The notes: a model not told the origin generated them from the letters alone. Numbered from the stretch's first letter, positions 7,176 through 18,128 are shown. The stretch is DNA of 64,000 nucleotides from an uncultured Anaerococcus sp. (GCF_943912825.1 NZ_CALTUX010000002.1:20888-84887), one strand, 5' to 3'. A program made the numbers and translations.

Positions 7176-8357
7176 TTAAAGACCAAATATTTCTGCGCCT
7201 AGTTTTGTCTCAGCTGGATCTTTTCCTTCAAAGACTATAGCCTTTACATCCATTTGGTATTTTATATCTCCCCAAAGGATGCCGCCTACAAACTTATCTC
7301 CATTTTTAAAGAGTTTGTAAATTTTACCGTCTTTTTCGATTTTTTCTTCTTCGATGCCTTCGCCAGAATTCATTCCTGCTGAAAATAGCTTGATATCACC
7401 AATCATGAGGGTTGAGAATGGTTTTGGTTTTTCATAAGTTCTATGCTCTCCAGTCATGTTGGCACCGGCAATCTTGCCCATTTCCATGCTTGCTGTCCAA
7501 AGACCAATTGTGAAATTATCTATTTGGGCAACATCTCCTGCTGCATAGATGTCATAGCCTTCTACCTTTAGGTCTTCTCCTACTATGATACCCCTGTCTG
7601 TAGCTAGATCTGAGTTTTGGGCGATTTCTATATTAGATCTTACACCTGCTTGGATCATGATGGCATCAGCTTTGATTTCTGAATCATCTGATAGTTTTAC
7701 TCCTACTACATGGCCATCTTCGATTAGGATTTCCTTGGTATTTTTGCCTGTTAGGGTTTCAATGCCCATTTCATTTAGGGCCTTTTCTAATTTGCCTGAA
7801 AGGTCTCTGTCAAGCTGTCTAGCAAGTAGGTAATCAAAGGCCTCTATTACAAGGATATCAAGGCCAAGCTTGTGGGCTGAATCAGCAGCTTCTAGTCCTA
7901 GGATACCACCGCCGATTATAACTAATTTTTTCTTACCTTTTACATAATTTTTAAATTTTACTAGGTCTTCTGAGCTTCTTATTGCAAAAACACCTTGGCT
8001 GTCAGCGTTTTTGATAGGTGGGATAAAGGCATGGGCACCTGTAGCAATTAGGACCTTGCCATATTCTATCTCCTCTCCATCTTCAAGGTAGGCAACTTTG
8101 TTGTCCTTATCGATTTTTACAACCTTTGTGTTAAATCTTTCCTCTATGTGTCTGTCATTGTACCAAGGGTCTTTCTTGACAAGGATTTCATCATCGTTAA
8201 AGTCTTTGGCGATTAGCTCTGATAGTCTAGTTCTCCAATAAGTATGACCTTTTTCATCAGATACTATGAGTATAGTAGCTGTTTCTTCATGTTTTCTAAT
8301 TTCTTCTGCAGCTGATAAACCAGCTATACCATTTCCTATAATTAAATAATCGTACAT
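7176..8357 (-). CDS. FAD/NAD(P)-dependent oxidoreductase, NADH:rubredoxin reductase-like
   Basis: This 393-residue pyridine-nucleotide:disulfide-oxidoreductase-fold flavoprotein has an FAD-binding GNGIAG at residue 8, ATGAHAFIP near 105, a second Rossmann site GGGILG near 150 for NAD(P)H, and AAGDVAQ near 273 closing the FAD domain. It lacks a redox CxxC, as do NADH:rubredoxin reductases, so electron transfer to a small carrier is more likely than disulfide chemistry. A rubredoxin gene lies at 33.65 kb, a plausible partner in O2/peroxide detoxification. The promoter on this strand has TATAAT and the ribosome site is AAAGGA. Nitrite-reductase-like or CoA-disulfide-reductase-like roles remain possible. 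Confidence 0.85.
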   Translation of the reverse strand: MYDYLIIGNGIAGLSAAEEIRKHEETATILIVSDEKGHTYWRTRLSELIAKDFNDDEILVKKDPWYNDRHIEERFNTKVVKIDKDNKVAYLEDGEEIEYGKVLIATGAHAFIPPIKNADSQGVFAIRSSEDLVKFKNYVKGKKKLVIIGGGILGLEAADSAHKLGLDILVIEAFDYLLARQLDRDLSGKLEKALNEMGIETLTGKNTKEILIEDGHVVGVKLSDDSEIKADAIMIQAGVRSNIEIAQNSDLATDRGIIVGEDLKVEGYDIYAAGDVAQIDNFTIGLWTASMEMGKIAGANMTGEHRTYEKPKPFSTLMIGDIKLFSAGMNSGEGIEEEKIEKDGKIYKLFKNGDKFVGGILWGDIKYQMDVKAIVFEGKDPAETKLGAEIFGL

Positions 8358-8436
8358 TTATTATCCTTTCGTGTTTTGCTTATCTCTTATAATTATATCA
8401 CTCTGATAAGATTATAACAACGATAAGACGCTTTTA

Positions 8437-8445
8437 TGGTATAAT
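8437..8445 (+). promoter_or_regulatory. Extended -10 promoter implying a leaderless mRNA
   Basis: TGGTATAAT (TGn plus perfect -10) ends 6 bases before the ATG at 8452. Transcription would therefore begin at or next to the start codon. No ribosome site is present. Confidence 0.6.
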
Positions 8446-8451
8446 ATTTCT

Positions 8452-8952
8452 ATGAGAAGAGCAGAAATTAAAGATATAAACAAAATTGAATACATAATAG
8501 AAAATGCTAAAAAAGCTCTAAAAGAAGACGGTATAGACCAATGGCAGATAGATTCTATGGATAGGGATTTTCTTTGTAATCAAATTATTAAAGGTAAGGC
8601 TTATGTCTATGAAGATAAGGGAGATCTTATGGCCTATGCTTATTTATCCGATGAGAAAGAAGCCGCTTATGAAGATCTTGGAGATGACTTTAAGGGGGAA
8701 AATTATATTACAATCCACACCTTTGCAGTAGATATGGAGGCCAGGGAAAATGGCCTAGGTTCAAGGTTTATGATGGAGATTTTAAAGTTTGGAATTAAAT
8801 TAAATCTTGATAGCCTAAGGATAGATACCCACCAGGACAATTTTAGGATGAGGTCCTTATTAAATAAATTTGGTTTTAAGAAAATTGGAAAAATTTTAAT
8901 TGATGAAGAAGGTAAGAAAAAGCCAAGAATAGCCTATGAGTTGATGTTATGA
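8452..8952 (+). CDS. GNAT-family N-acetyltransferase
   Basis: This 166-residue cytoplasmic acetyltransferase of the GNAT fold has the acetyl-CoA loop ARENGLGSRFMMEI around residue 103 (R/Q-x-x-G-x-G/A type), preceded by the ITIHTFAVD beta strand. The C-terminal DNFRMRSLLNKFGFKKIGKI is the usual GNAT motif B ending. The acetylated substrate (small molecule or protein N-terminus) cannot be told. Its start codon is unusual: an extended -10 box ends only 6 bases upstream and there is no ribosome site, so the mRNA is probably leaderless. The last codons overlap the helicase gene by 4 bases (ATGA), coupling the two. Confidence 0.88.
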   Translation: MRRAEIKDINKIEYIIENAKKALKEDGIDQWQIDSMDRDFLCNQIIKGKAYVYEDKGDLMAYAYLSDEKEAAYEDLGDDFKGENYITIHTFAVDMEARENGLGSRFMMEILKFGIKLNLDSLRIDTHQDNFRMRSLLNKFGFKKIGKILIDEEGKKKPRIAYELML

Positions 8953-11510
8953 TTAATGAAAAGCAAGATATAATTATAAATAAGGCAAGGACTCCTGCGG
9001 CAGTAATCGCTGGACCAGGCACCGGTAAAACCTTTACCATTGTCAAAAAGGTAGTTAGCCTTATTAAAAATGAAGGCTATCAGGCAAATAGGATTCTTAT
9101 TACAACCTTTACTAAAAAGGCCGCCAAGGAACTTTCAACAAGGATAATATCTGAATTTAAAAACGAAGGGATAAGGGCTGAGCTTAAGGATATGATGATA
9201 GGTAATTTCCACTCCTTGGCCCTTGATTTTATGGAAAAATACCCAGTCCTTGATGAAAATTTCCTTGATAAGACCATAATAGATACGGTTATGGAGACCT
9301 ATATAATCGAAAAAAATCTGGACCTTTACAAAAAAATCCCAGACTATGATATTTTTATAGACTACAACGACGTATTTGCCATAAAAAATATCTATGAAGA
9401 AATAACAAACAAGCTCTACGACCCCCTAAAACTCCTTGCAAGCGAAGACCCAAAAGAGGCCTTTGCTGGCAAAATTTACCTGACTCACGAAAAAATATTA
9501 ACTGATAAAAATCTAGTCAATTTCCAGATGATCTTAAGGGATTTTTATAGGCTCTTAGAAGATCCTATAAGGGGAGAAGAAATTAGGTCTGCTATTGACT
9601 TTGTCATAGTTGATGAATATCAGGATACCAACCACATCCAGCAGGAGATAGCCTTTAAGCTTGTTAGGGATAAGGAAATTATGGTCTTTGGTGATGATGA
9701 CCAGTCCCTATATGCCTTTAGGGGAGCAGATCCAAGAAATTTAACTAATTTTAGCGACAATTTCTACAAGGCCAAGGTCTACAGGGCAAATATTTATAAG
9801 CTCGATATAAATTACAGGTCCAACCAGCACATCTTAGATGGGGCAAGTGCCTGGCTTAAGAGTTTGGGGGCTAAGGATATAGTAGATAAAAATCTTAGGG
9901 CCAAGGCTAAGGCTTCTAATCCAAATACCATAGTTAGGGCCAGGGCCTATGAATATGCTAACCTATTGAAGGTGGTTAAAATCTTATCTACCTATATAAA
10001 TCTTGGCCAAATAGCCTTTTTATTCCCTTCCTTGGGGACAGACTATGTAAATAAGCTCCAGGCCTTCTTTGAAGCAGGTGGGATAAGGGTTTTAAATAAG
10101 AAGTCTGCCAAATATTTTGAAAGAAGCGAGATAAGGGCTATGGTCTTTATCCTGATGAAGCTAGCAGGTCTTAGTCCATATTATGAAGACCCGGCCAATG
10201 CCTATGGCAAGGATGCTAAAGATAAGATAGCCTATATGAATTATCTTTTTGACCTTAATAATGATTTGTCCCTAGCCCAGAATAAAGAAATCATGGACTT
10301 TATCGAATCTAAAAAGCCTGCTAATATTACAGTTACAGACCTACTCTACCAGGCCCTGGGCCTTGATTATTTTAGGGCCTATCTTATAAAAGATGAAAAG
10401 GAAATGGAAGCTCTTAGGGAAATTACAAATATTTCTGCCTTCATAGGGGTTGCTAGAGATTTTGATGAGATTTATGGAAGTGATAGGGGTGAAGATTATT
10501 ATCAGGAATTTGTAGAAGCCTACATATTTCACCTTTATAGGTCAAAAGCTATTGAAGAATTAAAGGATTTAGAAAGTCATAAGGATGCGGTTAATTTCAT
10601 GACCATCCACCAGGCTAAGGGCCTTGAGTTTGATACAGTCTTCATATCAGGCCTTTATGATAAGCCAAGGGCAAATGCCAATGACTTCCTAGAAAAAAGA
10701 GACCCAAAGGACTTCACTTTTGTAAAAGATTTTTATAGAAAATACTATACAGGCTTTACCAGAGCCAAAAATCTCCTGGTCTTGCTTGATAATAATAAGG
10801 ATGTAAGGCTAGCAAATTTTGCGAAATCCTATCCACCAAGCTCGGTTTTAAAGACAATTGACTTTAAGAGGGCCGAAGAGGAAAAGGAAAAGAAAACCCT
10901 GGCCTATACTACAGATATAGAAGTCTATAAATCTTGTCCTTTATCATATAGATTTATCAGGAAATTCGACTTTAGGGCCCTAAAGACAGAGGCTCTCTCC
11001 TTTGGTACCAATACCCATAAGCTTGCGGAATACCTTGCCCTAAGGCCAGAAGATAAGGAAAAACTAGAGGCCTTCCTTAAGGAAAATCCAAAATATAAAA
11101 AGCCTTTGGAAAATTTTGCTAAAAGAGAATTTGAAATAGAGGCTGTGGAGGCCAACTATAAGCTAGATAGGAATTTTTACATCCTCCAGGGAAAGGTTGA
11201 TATAGGACTAAAAGACGGGTCGATTTTAGATATAAAAACAGGTTCTTATAAGGAGGACTTCATCGAAATCTATACCAACCAGCTTATGACCTACAGACAT
11301 TTAGTAAAGGCGACTGGCAGGGACCTAGCAAAAATGTATCTTTATTTTATAGAAGAAGATAGGCTTCTTGAAATAAAGCCTACAGACTTTGATATAAATG
11401 AGATAGATAAGATTGCAAAGCTAATCGATGAAAACCTCATCCTAAGAAGAACTGACGATAAAAATAAGTGTAAATTCTGCCAGATGAAGTATTTTTGCAA
11501 AAGAGATTGA
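8949..11510 (+). CDS. UvrD/PcrA-like DNA helicase fused to an Fe-S PD-(D/E)XK nuclease
   Basis: This 853-residue DNA repair enzyme begins with superfamily 1A helicase motifs: Walker A GPGTGKT (residue 22), DEYQDT (~225), GDDDQSLYAFRGA (~250), TIHQAKGLEFD (~555) and GFTRAKNLL (~600). From ~655 a RecB-type nuclease domain follows, with GKVDIGLKDGS...LDIKTG as the catalytic Asp/Asp-x-Lys core. One Cys before the core (YKSCPLSY) and three near the end (CKFCQMKYFC) form the four-cysteine pattern of AddB/Cas4-like 4Fe-4S nucleases. A single-chain helicase-nuclease of this size is shorter than AddA or AddB. It overlaps the GNAT gene by 4 bases. It probably processes broken or stalled DNA; a dedicated defence role cannot be excluded. 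Confidence 0.9.
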   Translation: MINEKQDIIINKARTPAAVIAGPGTGKTFTIVKKVVSLIKNEGYQANRILITTFTKKAAKELSTRIISEFKNEGIRAELKDMMIGNFHSLALDFMEKYPVLDENFLDKTIIDTVMETYIIEKNLDLYKKIPDYDIFIDYNDVFAIKNIYEEITNKLYDPLKLLASEDPKEAFAGKIYLTHEKILTDKNLVNFQMILRDFYRLLEDPIRGEEIRSAIDFVIVDEYQDTNHIQQEIAFKLVRDKEIMVFGDDDQSLYAFRGADPRNLTNFSDNFYKAKVYRANIYKLDINYRSNQHILDGASAWLKSLGAKDIVDKNLRAKAKASNPNTIVRARAYEYANLLKVVKILSTYINLGQIAFLFPSLGTDYVNKLQAFFEAGGIRVLNKKSAKYFERSEIRAMVFILMKLAGLSPYYEDPANAYGKDAKDKIAYMNYLFDLNNDLSLAQNKEIMDFIESKKPANITVTDLLYQALGLDYFRAYLIKDEKEMEALREITNISAFIGVARDFDEIYGSDRGEDYYQEFVEAYIFHLYRSKAIEELKDLESHKDAVNFMTIHQAKGLEFDTVFISGLYDKPRANANDFLEKRDPKDFTFVKDFYRKYYTGFTRAKNLLVLLDNNKDVRLANFAKSYPPSSVLKTIDFKRAEEEKEKKTLAYTTDIEVYKSCPLSYRFIRKFDFRALKTEALSFGTNTHKLAEYLALRPEDKEKLEAFLKENPKYKKPLENFAKREFEIEAVEANYKLDRNFYILQGKVDIGLKDGSILDIKTGSYKEDFIEIYTNQLMTYRHLVKATGRDLAKMYLYFIEEDRLLEIKPTDFDINEIDKIAKLIDENLILRRTDDKNKCKFCQMKYFCKRD

Positions 11511-11550
11511 TAAAAGTCTACTATGTAATACAATATAGCTAGGTGATAAA

Positions 11551-11877
11551 ATGATAGATTCGCAAATGTTAAAGGGATTAATCGATGGGATAATCCTCCA
11601 CATAATCAAAAATAAGGAAACCTATGGCTATGAAATAATTGAAGAACTCAAGCTAAATGGTTTTTACAATATGACAGAAGGAACTGTCTACCCAATCTTG
11701 ACCAGGCTTATAAAAAAAGGCCTAATCCTAGGCACCTACAGGAAATCAGATATAGGGCCTAAGAGAAAATATTACTATATAACAGATCAGGGTAGGGACT
11801 ATCTTGAGACTTTTTACAATTCCTACGATAGTCTAAGCCAGGCTATGGCAAATATCCTAGAAAAGGGGAGAAAATGA
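11551..11877 (+). CDS. PadR-family transcriptional regulator
   Basis: This 108-residue winged-helix repressor has the PadR N-terminal hallmark LKGLIDGIILHIIKNKETYGYEIIEEL, then the recognition part TEGTVYPILTRLIKKGLI and the wing KRKYYYITDQG. The short C-terminal helix is of the minimal PadR type used for dimerisation. The gene overlaps the following pseudouridine synthase gene by 4 bases (ATGA), so the two are co-translated. No membrane protein or efflux pump, the usual PadR target, is adjacent, and its target is unknown. The ribosome site AGGTGA is modest. Confidence 0.92.
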   Translation: MIDSQMLKGLIDGIILHIIKNKETYGYEIIEELKLNGFYNMTEGTVYPILTRLIKKGLILGTYRKSDIGPKRKYYYITDQGRDYLETFYNSYDSLSQAMANILEKGRK

Positions 11878-12569
11878 GAGTAGACAAGATGATTGGTAAT
11901 ACTGGTCTTGATACCAGGAAAAATATAAAAAGAAATGCAAAAAAAGGAGCCCTAGTTATAAATGGGGTGACCGTAAAAGATTCATCAACAAAGGTTGATC
12001 CTTATGTAGATGAGGTCTACTACATGGGTCATTTTGTGGAATATATAGAAAATATCCACCTAATGATGAATAAACCGGCTGGTGTTTTATCAGCGACAAA
12101 GGATGAGGAAGAAACTGTAATTGATCTTTTGGATGATTTTTATCTAGATTATGACCTGTCAATAGCTGGAAGGCTAGATAAGGATACGACAGGGCTTTTA
12201 GTCCTATCTACAGATGGAAAACTCATTCATAAGATAACAAGTCCAAATTCAAATATTACAAAGACCTATGAGGCCATCACAAGAGATCCAATTGATCAAA
12301 GCTTTATCGAAGAATTTAAAAAAGGTGTCTATATAAAAGAAGACGATTACACAGCAAGGCCTGCCGATCTTGAAATCCTAGAGCCAAACAAGGCCCTTGT
12401 TAAGGTTACAGAAGGCAAGTTTCACCTTGTTAAGAGGCTTTTTTCAAATCTAGGAAATGAAGTTACCAGCTTAAAAAGAATAGCTATAGGAGATTTAAAG
12501 CTTGACCCATATTTAGGTGAGGGTGATTATAGAGAACTTACTGAGGCTGAGTTAGAACTTTTTAAATAA
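11874..12569 (+). CDS. RsuA-family rRNA pseudouridine synthase
   Basis: This 231-residue enzyme isomerises a specific uridine in ribosomal RNA (RsuA/RluB/E/F group; RsuA itself modifies 16S rRNA). It has an N-terminal S4 RNA-binding domain (MRVDKMIGNTGLDTR, residues 1-60) and the catalytic motif GRLDKDTTGLLVLSTDG near residue 100, whose Asp is the nucleophile. A later KVTEGKFHLVKRLF segment is typical of the RsuA group. The start overlaps the PadR gene. No terminator is evident downstream before the glpP promoter, only a short AT-rich gap. Confidence 0.93.
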   Translation: MRVDKMIGNTGLDTRKNIKRNAKKGALVINGVTVKDSSTKVDPYVDEVYYMGHFVEYIENIHLMMNKPAGVLSATKDEEETVIDLLDDFYLDYDLSIAGRLDKDTTGLLVLSTDGKLIHKITSPNSNITKTYEAITRDPIDQSFIEEFKKGVYIKEDDYTARPADLEILEPNKALVKVTEGKFHLVKRLFSNLGNEVTSLKRIAIGDLKLDPYLGEGDYRELTEAELELFK

Positions 12570-12602
12570 GATAAAATAAGATAAAATTTTTTATGAAAAC
12601 AC

Positions 12603-12631
12603 TTGCAAAAATAATTCCTTAATGATATAAT
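12603..12631 (+). promoter_or_regulatory. Promoter of the glpP-glpK operon
   Basis: TTGCAA (12603-12608), 17-bp spacer, perfect TATAAT (12626-12631). Start predicted near 12638, giving a leader of ~67 bases. Confidence 0.75.
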
Positions 12632-12651
12632 GAAGATACATTATAATAATG

Positions 12652-12685
12652 AGAGAAGCGAGCTTTAATAATTTAGGGCTCGCTT
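12652..12685 (+). promoter_or_regulatory. glpP leader hairpin with candidate GlpP-binding element
   Basis: AGAGAAGCGAGC followed by an 8-bp stem AAGCGAGC/GCTCGCTT. The same AGAGA...GAGC element recurs in the leaders at 14.84, 22.86 and 24.53 kb. Here the hairpin is followed only by TTTGTGCGTTT, so termination would be weak, which suits a gene that must be expressed to sense glycerol-3-phosphate. Confidence 0.6.
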
Positions 12686-12704
12686 TGTGCGTTTAGGGAG
12701 AGAT

Positions 12705-14793
<2,089 letters not shown>

Positions 14794-14796
14794 TAT

Positions 14797-14889
14797 TTGA
14801 TTGAAAAGGATAATCCAGTATAATATTAATAACTGAATAAGGTAGAGAGAAGCGAGCGTAAGTGTTAGTATACTTGCGCTCGCTTTTTT
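14797..14889 (+). promoter_or_regulatory. Promoter and GlpP-type terminator leader of the glpA-like operon
   Basis: TTGATT (14797-14802), 16-bp spacer and TATAAT (14819-14824) start a leader of ~90 bases. It holds AGAGAGAAGCGAGC and a 14-bp hairpin (14850-14863 with 14872-14885, one wobble) followed by six Ts. This strong terminator lies between the promoter and the gene, so expression needs antitermination, presumably by GlpP. Confidence 0.75.
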
Positions 14890-14918
14890 CTATAGTTTTT
14901 TACATAAAAGGAGTAAAT

Positions 14919-16340
14919 ATGTTTGATGTAATAATAATTGGTGGAGGAGTTGTCGGAGCATCAGTTGCAGCCCACCTATCAAAGAAAAAAGGAAAATTTT
15001 TATTACTAGAAAAAAACGAAGACGTATGTACCGAAACAACTAAGGCTAACTCTGGTATCTGCCATGGTGGTTATGATGCTGTTCCAGGCACCCTAAAGGC
15101 TAAATTCAACGTCGAAGGCAACCAAATGATGGAAGAAGAAAGTAAGCTCTTTGTCTTCCCTTATAAGAAAATTGGAACCCTAGTCCTATGCCATGATGAA
15201 AAAGATATGCCAAATCTTCAAAAACTATACGATTATGGTATAGCAAATGGTGTAAAGGGTATGAAAATCCTAAATAGAGAAGAAACCCTAGCCCTAGAAA
15301 AAAACATCACAGAAGATGTTGTAGCTTCTCTATATTGTGCAGAAGCAGGCATCCTTGATCCATTTTTAATGAATATAGCCTATGCAGAAGTATCAAATAT
15401 AAATGGTGTAGACTATAAGTTCAATACAAAAGTAGAAAAAATTGAAAAAGTAGATGACCATTGGCTTCTACACACAAATAATGGCGATTTTGAAACAAAG
15501 GCTGTAATTAACTGTGCAGGCATCTATTCAGATGAACTACATAACCAAATTTCTGATACAAAATACGAAATCAAGGCTAGACGTGGTGAATACCTACTCT
15601 TAGACAAGGAAACAGCAGGTTTTGTAAAGCATGTAATGTTCAACCTCCCATCTGAAAAAGGAAAGGGAATCCTAGTAAGTCCAACCATAGACAACAACAC
15701 ACTAGTAGGTCCAACCTCAGACTTTATTGATGATAAGAGCGATAGAAGATCAACAAGACAAAGACTTGAAGAAGTTATAGAAAAATCAAACCACACAGTA
15801 AAAGATGTCCCAGTAAGAATGGTAATCACATCCTTCTCAGGCAATAGGGCCCACGAAGTAGGCGGCGACTTTATCCTACAAGAAAGCGAAGAAGGATTCT
15901 TCGACTGCGTAGGTATAGAATCTCCAGGACTAACCTCATCTCCAGCCATAGGAAAATATATGGCAGACCTTGTAGCGGATAAATATGGATTCGCAGAAAA
16001 CGAAGACTTTACTTACGATAGAAAGCCAATACCAAAGACATGCGAGATGAGCCTTGAAGAGCACTCAGAACTAATTAAGAAAAACAAATTATACGGCAAA
16101 ATCATCTGCAGGTGCGAATCTGTAACAGAAGGTGAGATAGTAGATGCAATCAACAGACCTCTAGGTGCCACAACTGTAGATGGCATCAAAAGACGTGTAA
16201 GAGCTAGTGCTGGTAGGTGCCAAGGCGGATTCTGCCTTCCACATCTAATGGAAATCTTAGCCCGTGAACTAGGCGAAGATATGTCAGATGTAGTTAAAAA
16301 CTCAAAAGAATCTTACTATGTAGATGGAAGAGTAAAGTAG
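14919..16340 (+). CDS. GlpA-like FAD-dependent glycerol-3-phosphate dehydrogenase with BFD-like Fe-S domain
   Basis: This 473-residue flavoprotein oxidises glycerol-3-phosphate to dihydroxyacetone phosphate. It has an N-terminal DAO fold with FAD site IIIGGGVVGASVAAHLS and substrate-side block KANSGICHGGYDA near residue 43. The C-terminal BFD-like [2Fe-2S] domain reads ICRCESVTEGEI...GRCQGGFCLPHL, with four cysteines in C-x-C ... C-x4-C spacing. AAAGGAG precedes ATG 14919; earlier starts fall inside the leader hairpin and are rejected. It heads a three-gene operon with a pyridine-nucleotide flavoprotein and a DUF1667 protein, a common anaerobic replacement for GlpABC. It is paralogous to the gene at 22942-24426. 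Confidence 0.92.
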   Translation: MFDVIIIGGGVVGASVAAHLSKKKGKFLLLEKNEDVCTETTKANSGICHGGYDAVPGTLKAKFNVEGNQMMEEESKLFVFPYKKIGTLVLCHDEKDMPNLQKLYDYGIANGVKGMKILNREETLALEKNITEDVVASLYCAEAGILDPFLMNIAYAEVSNINGVDYKFNTKVEKIEKVDDHWLLHTNNGDFETKAVINCAGIYSDELHNQISDTKYEIKARRGEYLLLDKETAGFVKHVMFNLPSEKGKGILVSPTIDNNTLVGPTSDFIDDKSDRRSTRQRLEEVIEKSNHTVKDVPVRMVITSFSGNRAHEVGGDFILQESEEGFFDCVGIESPGLTSSPAIGKYMADLVADKYGFAENEDFTYDRKPIPKTCEMSLEEHSELIKKNKLYGKIICRCESVTEGEIVDAINRPLGATTVDGIKRRVRASAGRCQGGFCLPHLMEILARELGEDMSDVVKNSKESYYVDGRVK

Positions 16341-16349
16341 GAGAAGAAT

Positions 16350-17609
16350 ATGAAAAATTATGATTTAGTAGTAGTAGGTGGAGGCCCTGCAGGTCTTGCA
16401 GCAGCAGCCAAGGCCTATGATTGTGGTATAGAAAATGTCTTAATTGTAGAAAGAGATAATAGGCTTGGTGGAATCCTTAACCAATGTATCCACAATGGTT
16501 TTGGCCTTCATAGATTCAAAGAAGAACTAACAGGTCCAGAATATGCTGGAAGATTTGAAGATGAAGTGGCTAAGCGTGATATAGATGTAATGCTAAATAC
16601 AATCGTAATGGACTTTAGCCATGATAAAACCCTAACCCTAATGAATGAAGAAAATGGCATGTTTCAAATCAAGCCAAAGGCAGTAATACTTGCCATGGGT
16701 TGTAGGGAAAGACCAAGAGGAGCCCTAAACATACCAGGATCCCGTCCGGCAGGCGTATATTCAGCAGGTACAGCCCAAAAACTAGTAAACCTTGATGGCT
16801 TCATGCCAGGCAAAAAGGTAGTAATCTTAGGTTCAGGCGATATAGGCCTAATCATGGCTAGACGTATGACCCTAGAAGGAGCAAAAGTCCAATGTGTGGC
16901 AGAAATTATGCCATATTCTGGAGGTCTTAAGAGAAATATTGTCCAATGTCTAGACGATTTTGATATTCCACTCTACTTTTCAACAACAATATCAGATATA
17001 GTAGGAACCGACAGGGTAGAGGGAGTTTACCTATCACAGGTAGATGACCATATGAAAGTCATCCCAGGTACAGAAAGATATGTAGAATGCGATGCTATCC
17101 TCCTATCAGTAGGCCTAATACCAGAAAACGAATTAAGTAGGGATGCAGAGATCAAGATGGACCCAAGAACTAAGGGAGCAGAAGTATCCGACAGGATGAT
17201 GACATCAATAGATGGGGTCTTTGCAGCAGGAAACGTCCTCCACGTACACGACCTAGTAGACTATGTAACAGAAGAAAGTGAACTAGCTGGAGAAAACGCT
17301 GCAGCCTACATCAAAGATGAATTTAAAGAAGAAGGCGAAAAGAAAATCCACCTTACACCAGGCAATGGCGTAACCTATACAGTGCCTCAATATATAGCCC
17401 CAAGCTCAATGAGAGATGAAGTAGTAATCAGATTTAGGGTAAATAATATCTACCAAAAATCACGCCTAGTACTTGAGGTAGATGGCAAAGAAGTAGCCCA
17501 AAAGAGAAAACTAGTATTTGCACCAGGTGAAATGGAAAATCTAGTCATAAAGAAAAGCGACCTAAATGAAAACAGCGAAAAAATCGAAGTAAGATTGGAG
17601 AGCTTATGA
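16350..17609 (+). CDS. NAD(P)/FAD-binding oxidoreductase partner of the GlpA-like protein
   Basis: This 419-residue two-Rossmann flavoprotein has an FAD site VVGGGPAGLAAAAKA at residue 8, AMGCRERPRGAL near 112, an NAD(P) site ILGSGDIGLIMARRM near 152, and the FAD-closing SIDGVFAAGNVLHVHD near 282. The last ~80 residues are a beta-rich extension. Genes of this kind occur next to GlpA-like and DUF1667 genes in many anaerobic Firmicutes, probably passing electrons between glycerol-3-phosphate oxidation and NAD(H). It follows the GlpA-like gene by 9 bases and overlaps the DUF1667 gene by 4. The exact acceptor is not known from sequence. Confidence 0.9.
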   Translation: MKNYDLVVVGGGPAGLAAAAKAYDCGIENVLIVERDNRLGGILNQCIHNGFGLHRFKEELTGPEYAGRFEDEVAKRDIDVMLNTIVMDFSHDKTLTLMNEENGMFQIKPKAVILAMGCRERPRGALNIPGSRPAGVYSAGTAQKLVNLDGFMPGKKVVILGSGDIGLIMARRMTLEGAKVQCVAEIMPYSGGLKRNIVQCLDDFDIPLYFSTTISDIVGTDRVEGVYLSQVDDHMKVIPGTERYVECDAILLSVGLIPENELSRDAEIKMDPRTKGAEVSDRMMTSIDGVFAAGNVLHVHDLVDYVTEESELAGENAAAYIKDEFKEEGEKKIHLTPGNGVTYTVPQYIAPSSMRDEVVIRFRVNNIYQKSRLVLEVDGKEVAQKRKLVFAPGEMENLVIKKSDLNENSEKIEVRLESL

Positions 17610-17962
17610 TCAAAGAATTAACCTGCATAAATTGTCCCCTAGGCTGCACAGTCAGCGTCACAGTAGAAGATGGACAAATCACAAACATCACAGGCAATAC
17701 TTGCAAGAGAGGCGAAGTATATGCTAGAAATGAACTAACAAATCCAGTAAGAGTTGTAACTTCCACAGCAAGAGTAGACGGAGCAGACCAATACTCTGTA
17801 TCAGTTAAAACTGAAGAAGCAATTCCAAAAGGAAAAATCATGGAAGTAATGGAAGAAATAAACAAGGCCCATATAGCAGCCCCTGTAGCCATAGGCGATA
17901 CAGTCATAGAAGATGTAGCAGGCACAGGCATAAGAGTAATAGCCACATCAAAGGCCTCATAA
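17606..17962 (+). CDS. DUF1667 protein (cysteine-rich, glp-associated)
   Basis: The 118 residues start LTCINCPLGCTVSV, a C-x2-C-x3-C cluster, with a fourth Cys in GNTCKRGEVYA. This pattern suggests an Fe-S or metal site and is the hallmark of DUF1667, whose N-terminus resembles the Fe-S segment of molybdopterin oxidoreductases. The rest is a small alpha/beta domain with IPKGKIMEVMEEI. It is the last gene of the glpA-like operon, overlapping the flavoprotein gene by ATGA, and a strong terminator follows. Its job is probably electron transfer within the complex. That is inferred from the conserved neighbourhood. Confidence 0.9.
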   Translation: MIKELTCINCPLGCTVSVTVEDGQITNITGNTCKRGEVYARNELTNPVRVVTSTARVDGADQYSVSVKTEEAIPKGKIMEVMEEINKAHIAAPVAIGDTVIEDVAGTGIRVIATSKAS

Positions 17963-17966
17963 AAAC

Positions 17967-17997
17967 AAAACCCCAGCCGTTTTAGGTTGGGGTTTTT
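17967..17997 (+). terminator. Terminator of the glpA-like operon
   Basis: AAAACCCCAGCC/GGTTGGGGTTTT, 12-bp stem with one G-T pair, five Ts, directly after the DUF1667 stop. Confidence 0.9.
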
Positions 17998-18065
17998 GAG
18001 TGCCCTTATATATTTTTTAAAATATTATTCTATTTCTAAATAAAAATCATTCGCGATAAAAATTT

Positions 18066-18094
18066 TTGTTATAAAAAGGTTTTCTTGATATAAT
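18066..18094 (+). promoter_or_regulatory. Promoter of the subtilase-like gene
   Basis: TTGTTA (18066-18071), 17-bp spacer, perfect TATAAT (18089-18094), 35 bases before the chosen start. Confidence 0.65.
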
Positions 18095-18128
18095 TAAATA
18101 AAGTAAATATATGAGGAAAGGAAAGCAA

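Noticed and set aside
15524..15949. 141-codon open frame on the minus strand
   Set aside because: Antisense to the FAD domain of the GlpA-like gene; no signals of its own.
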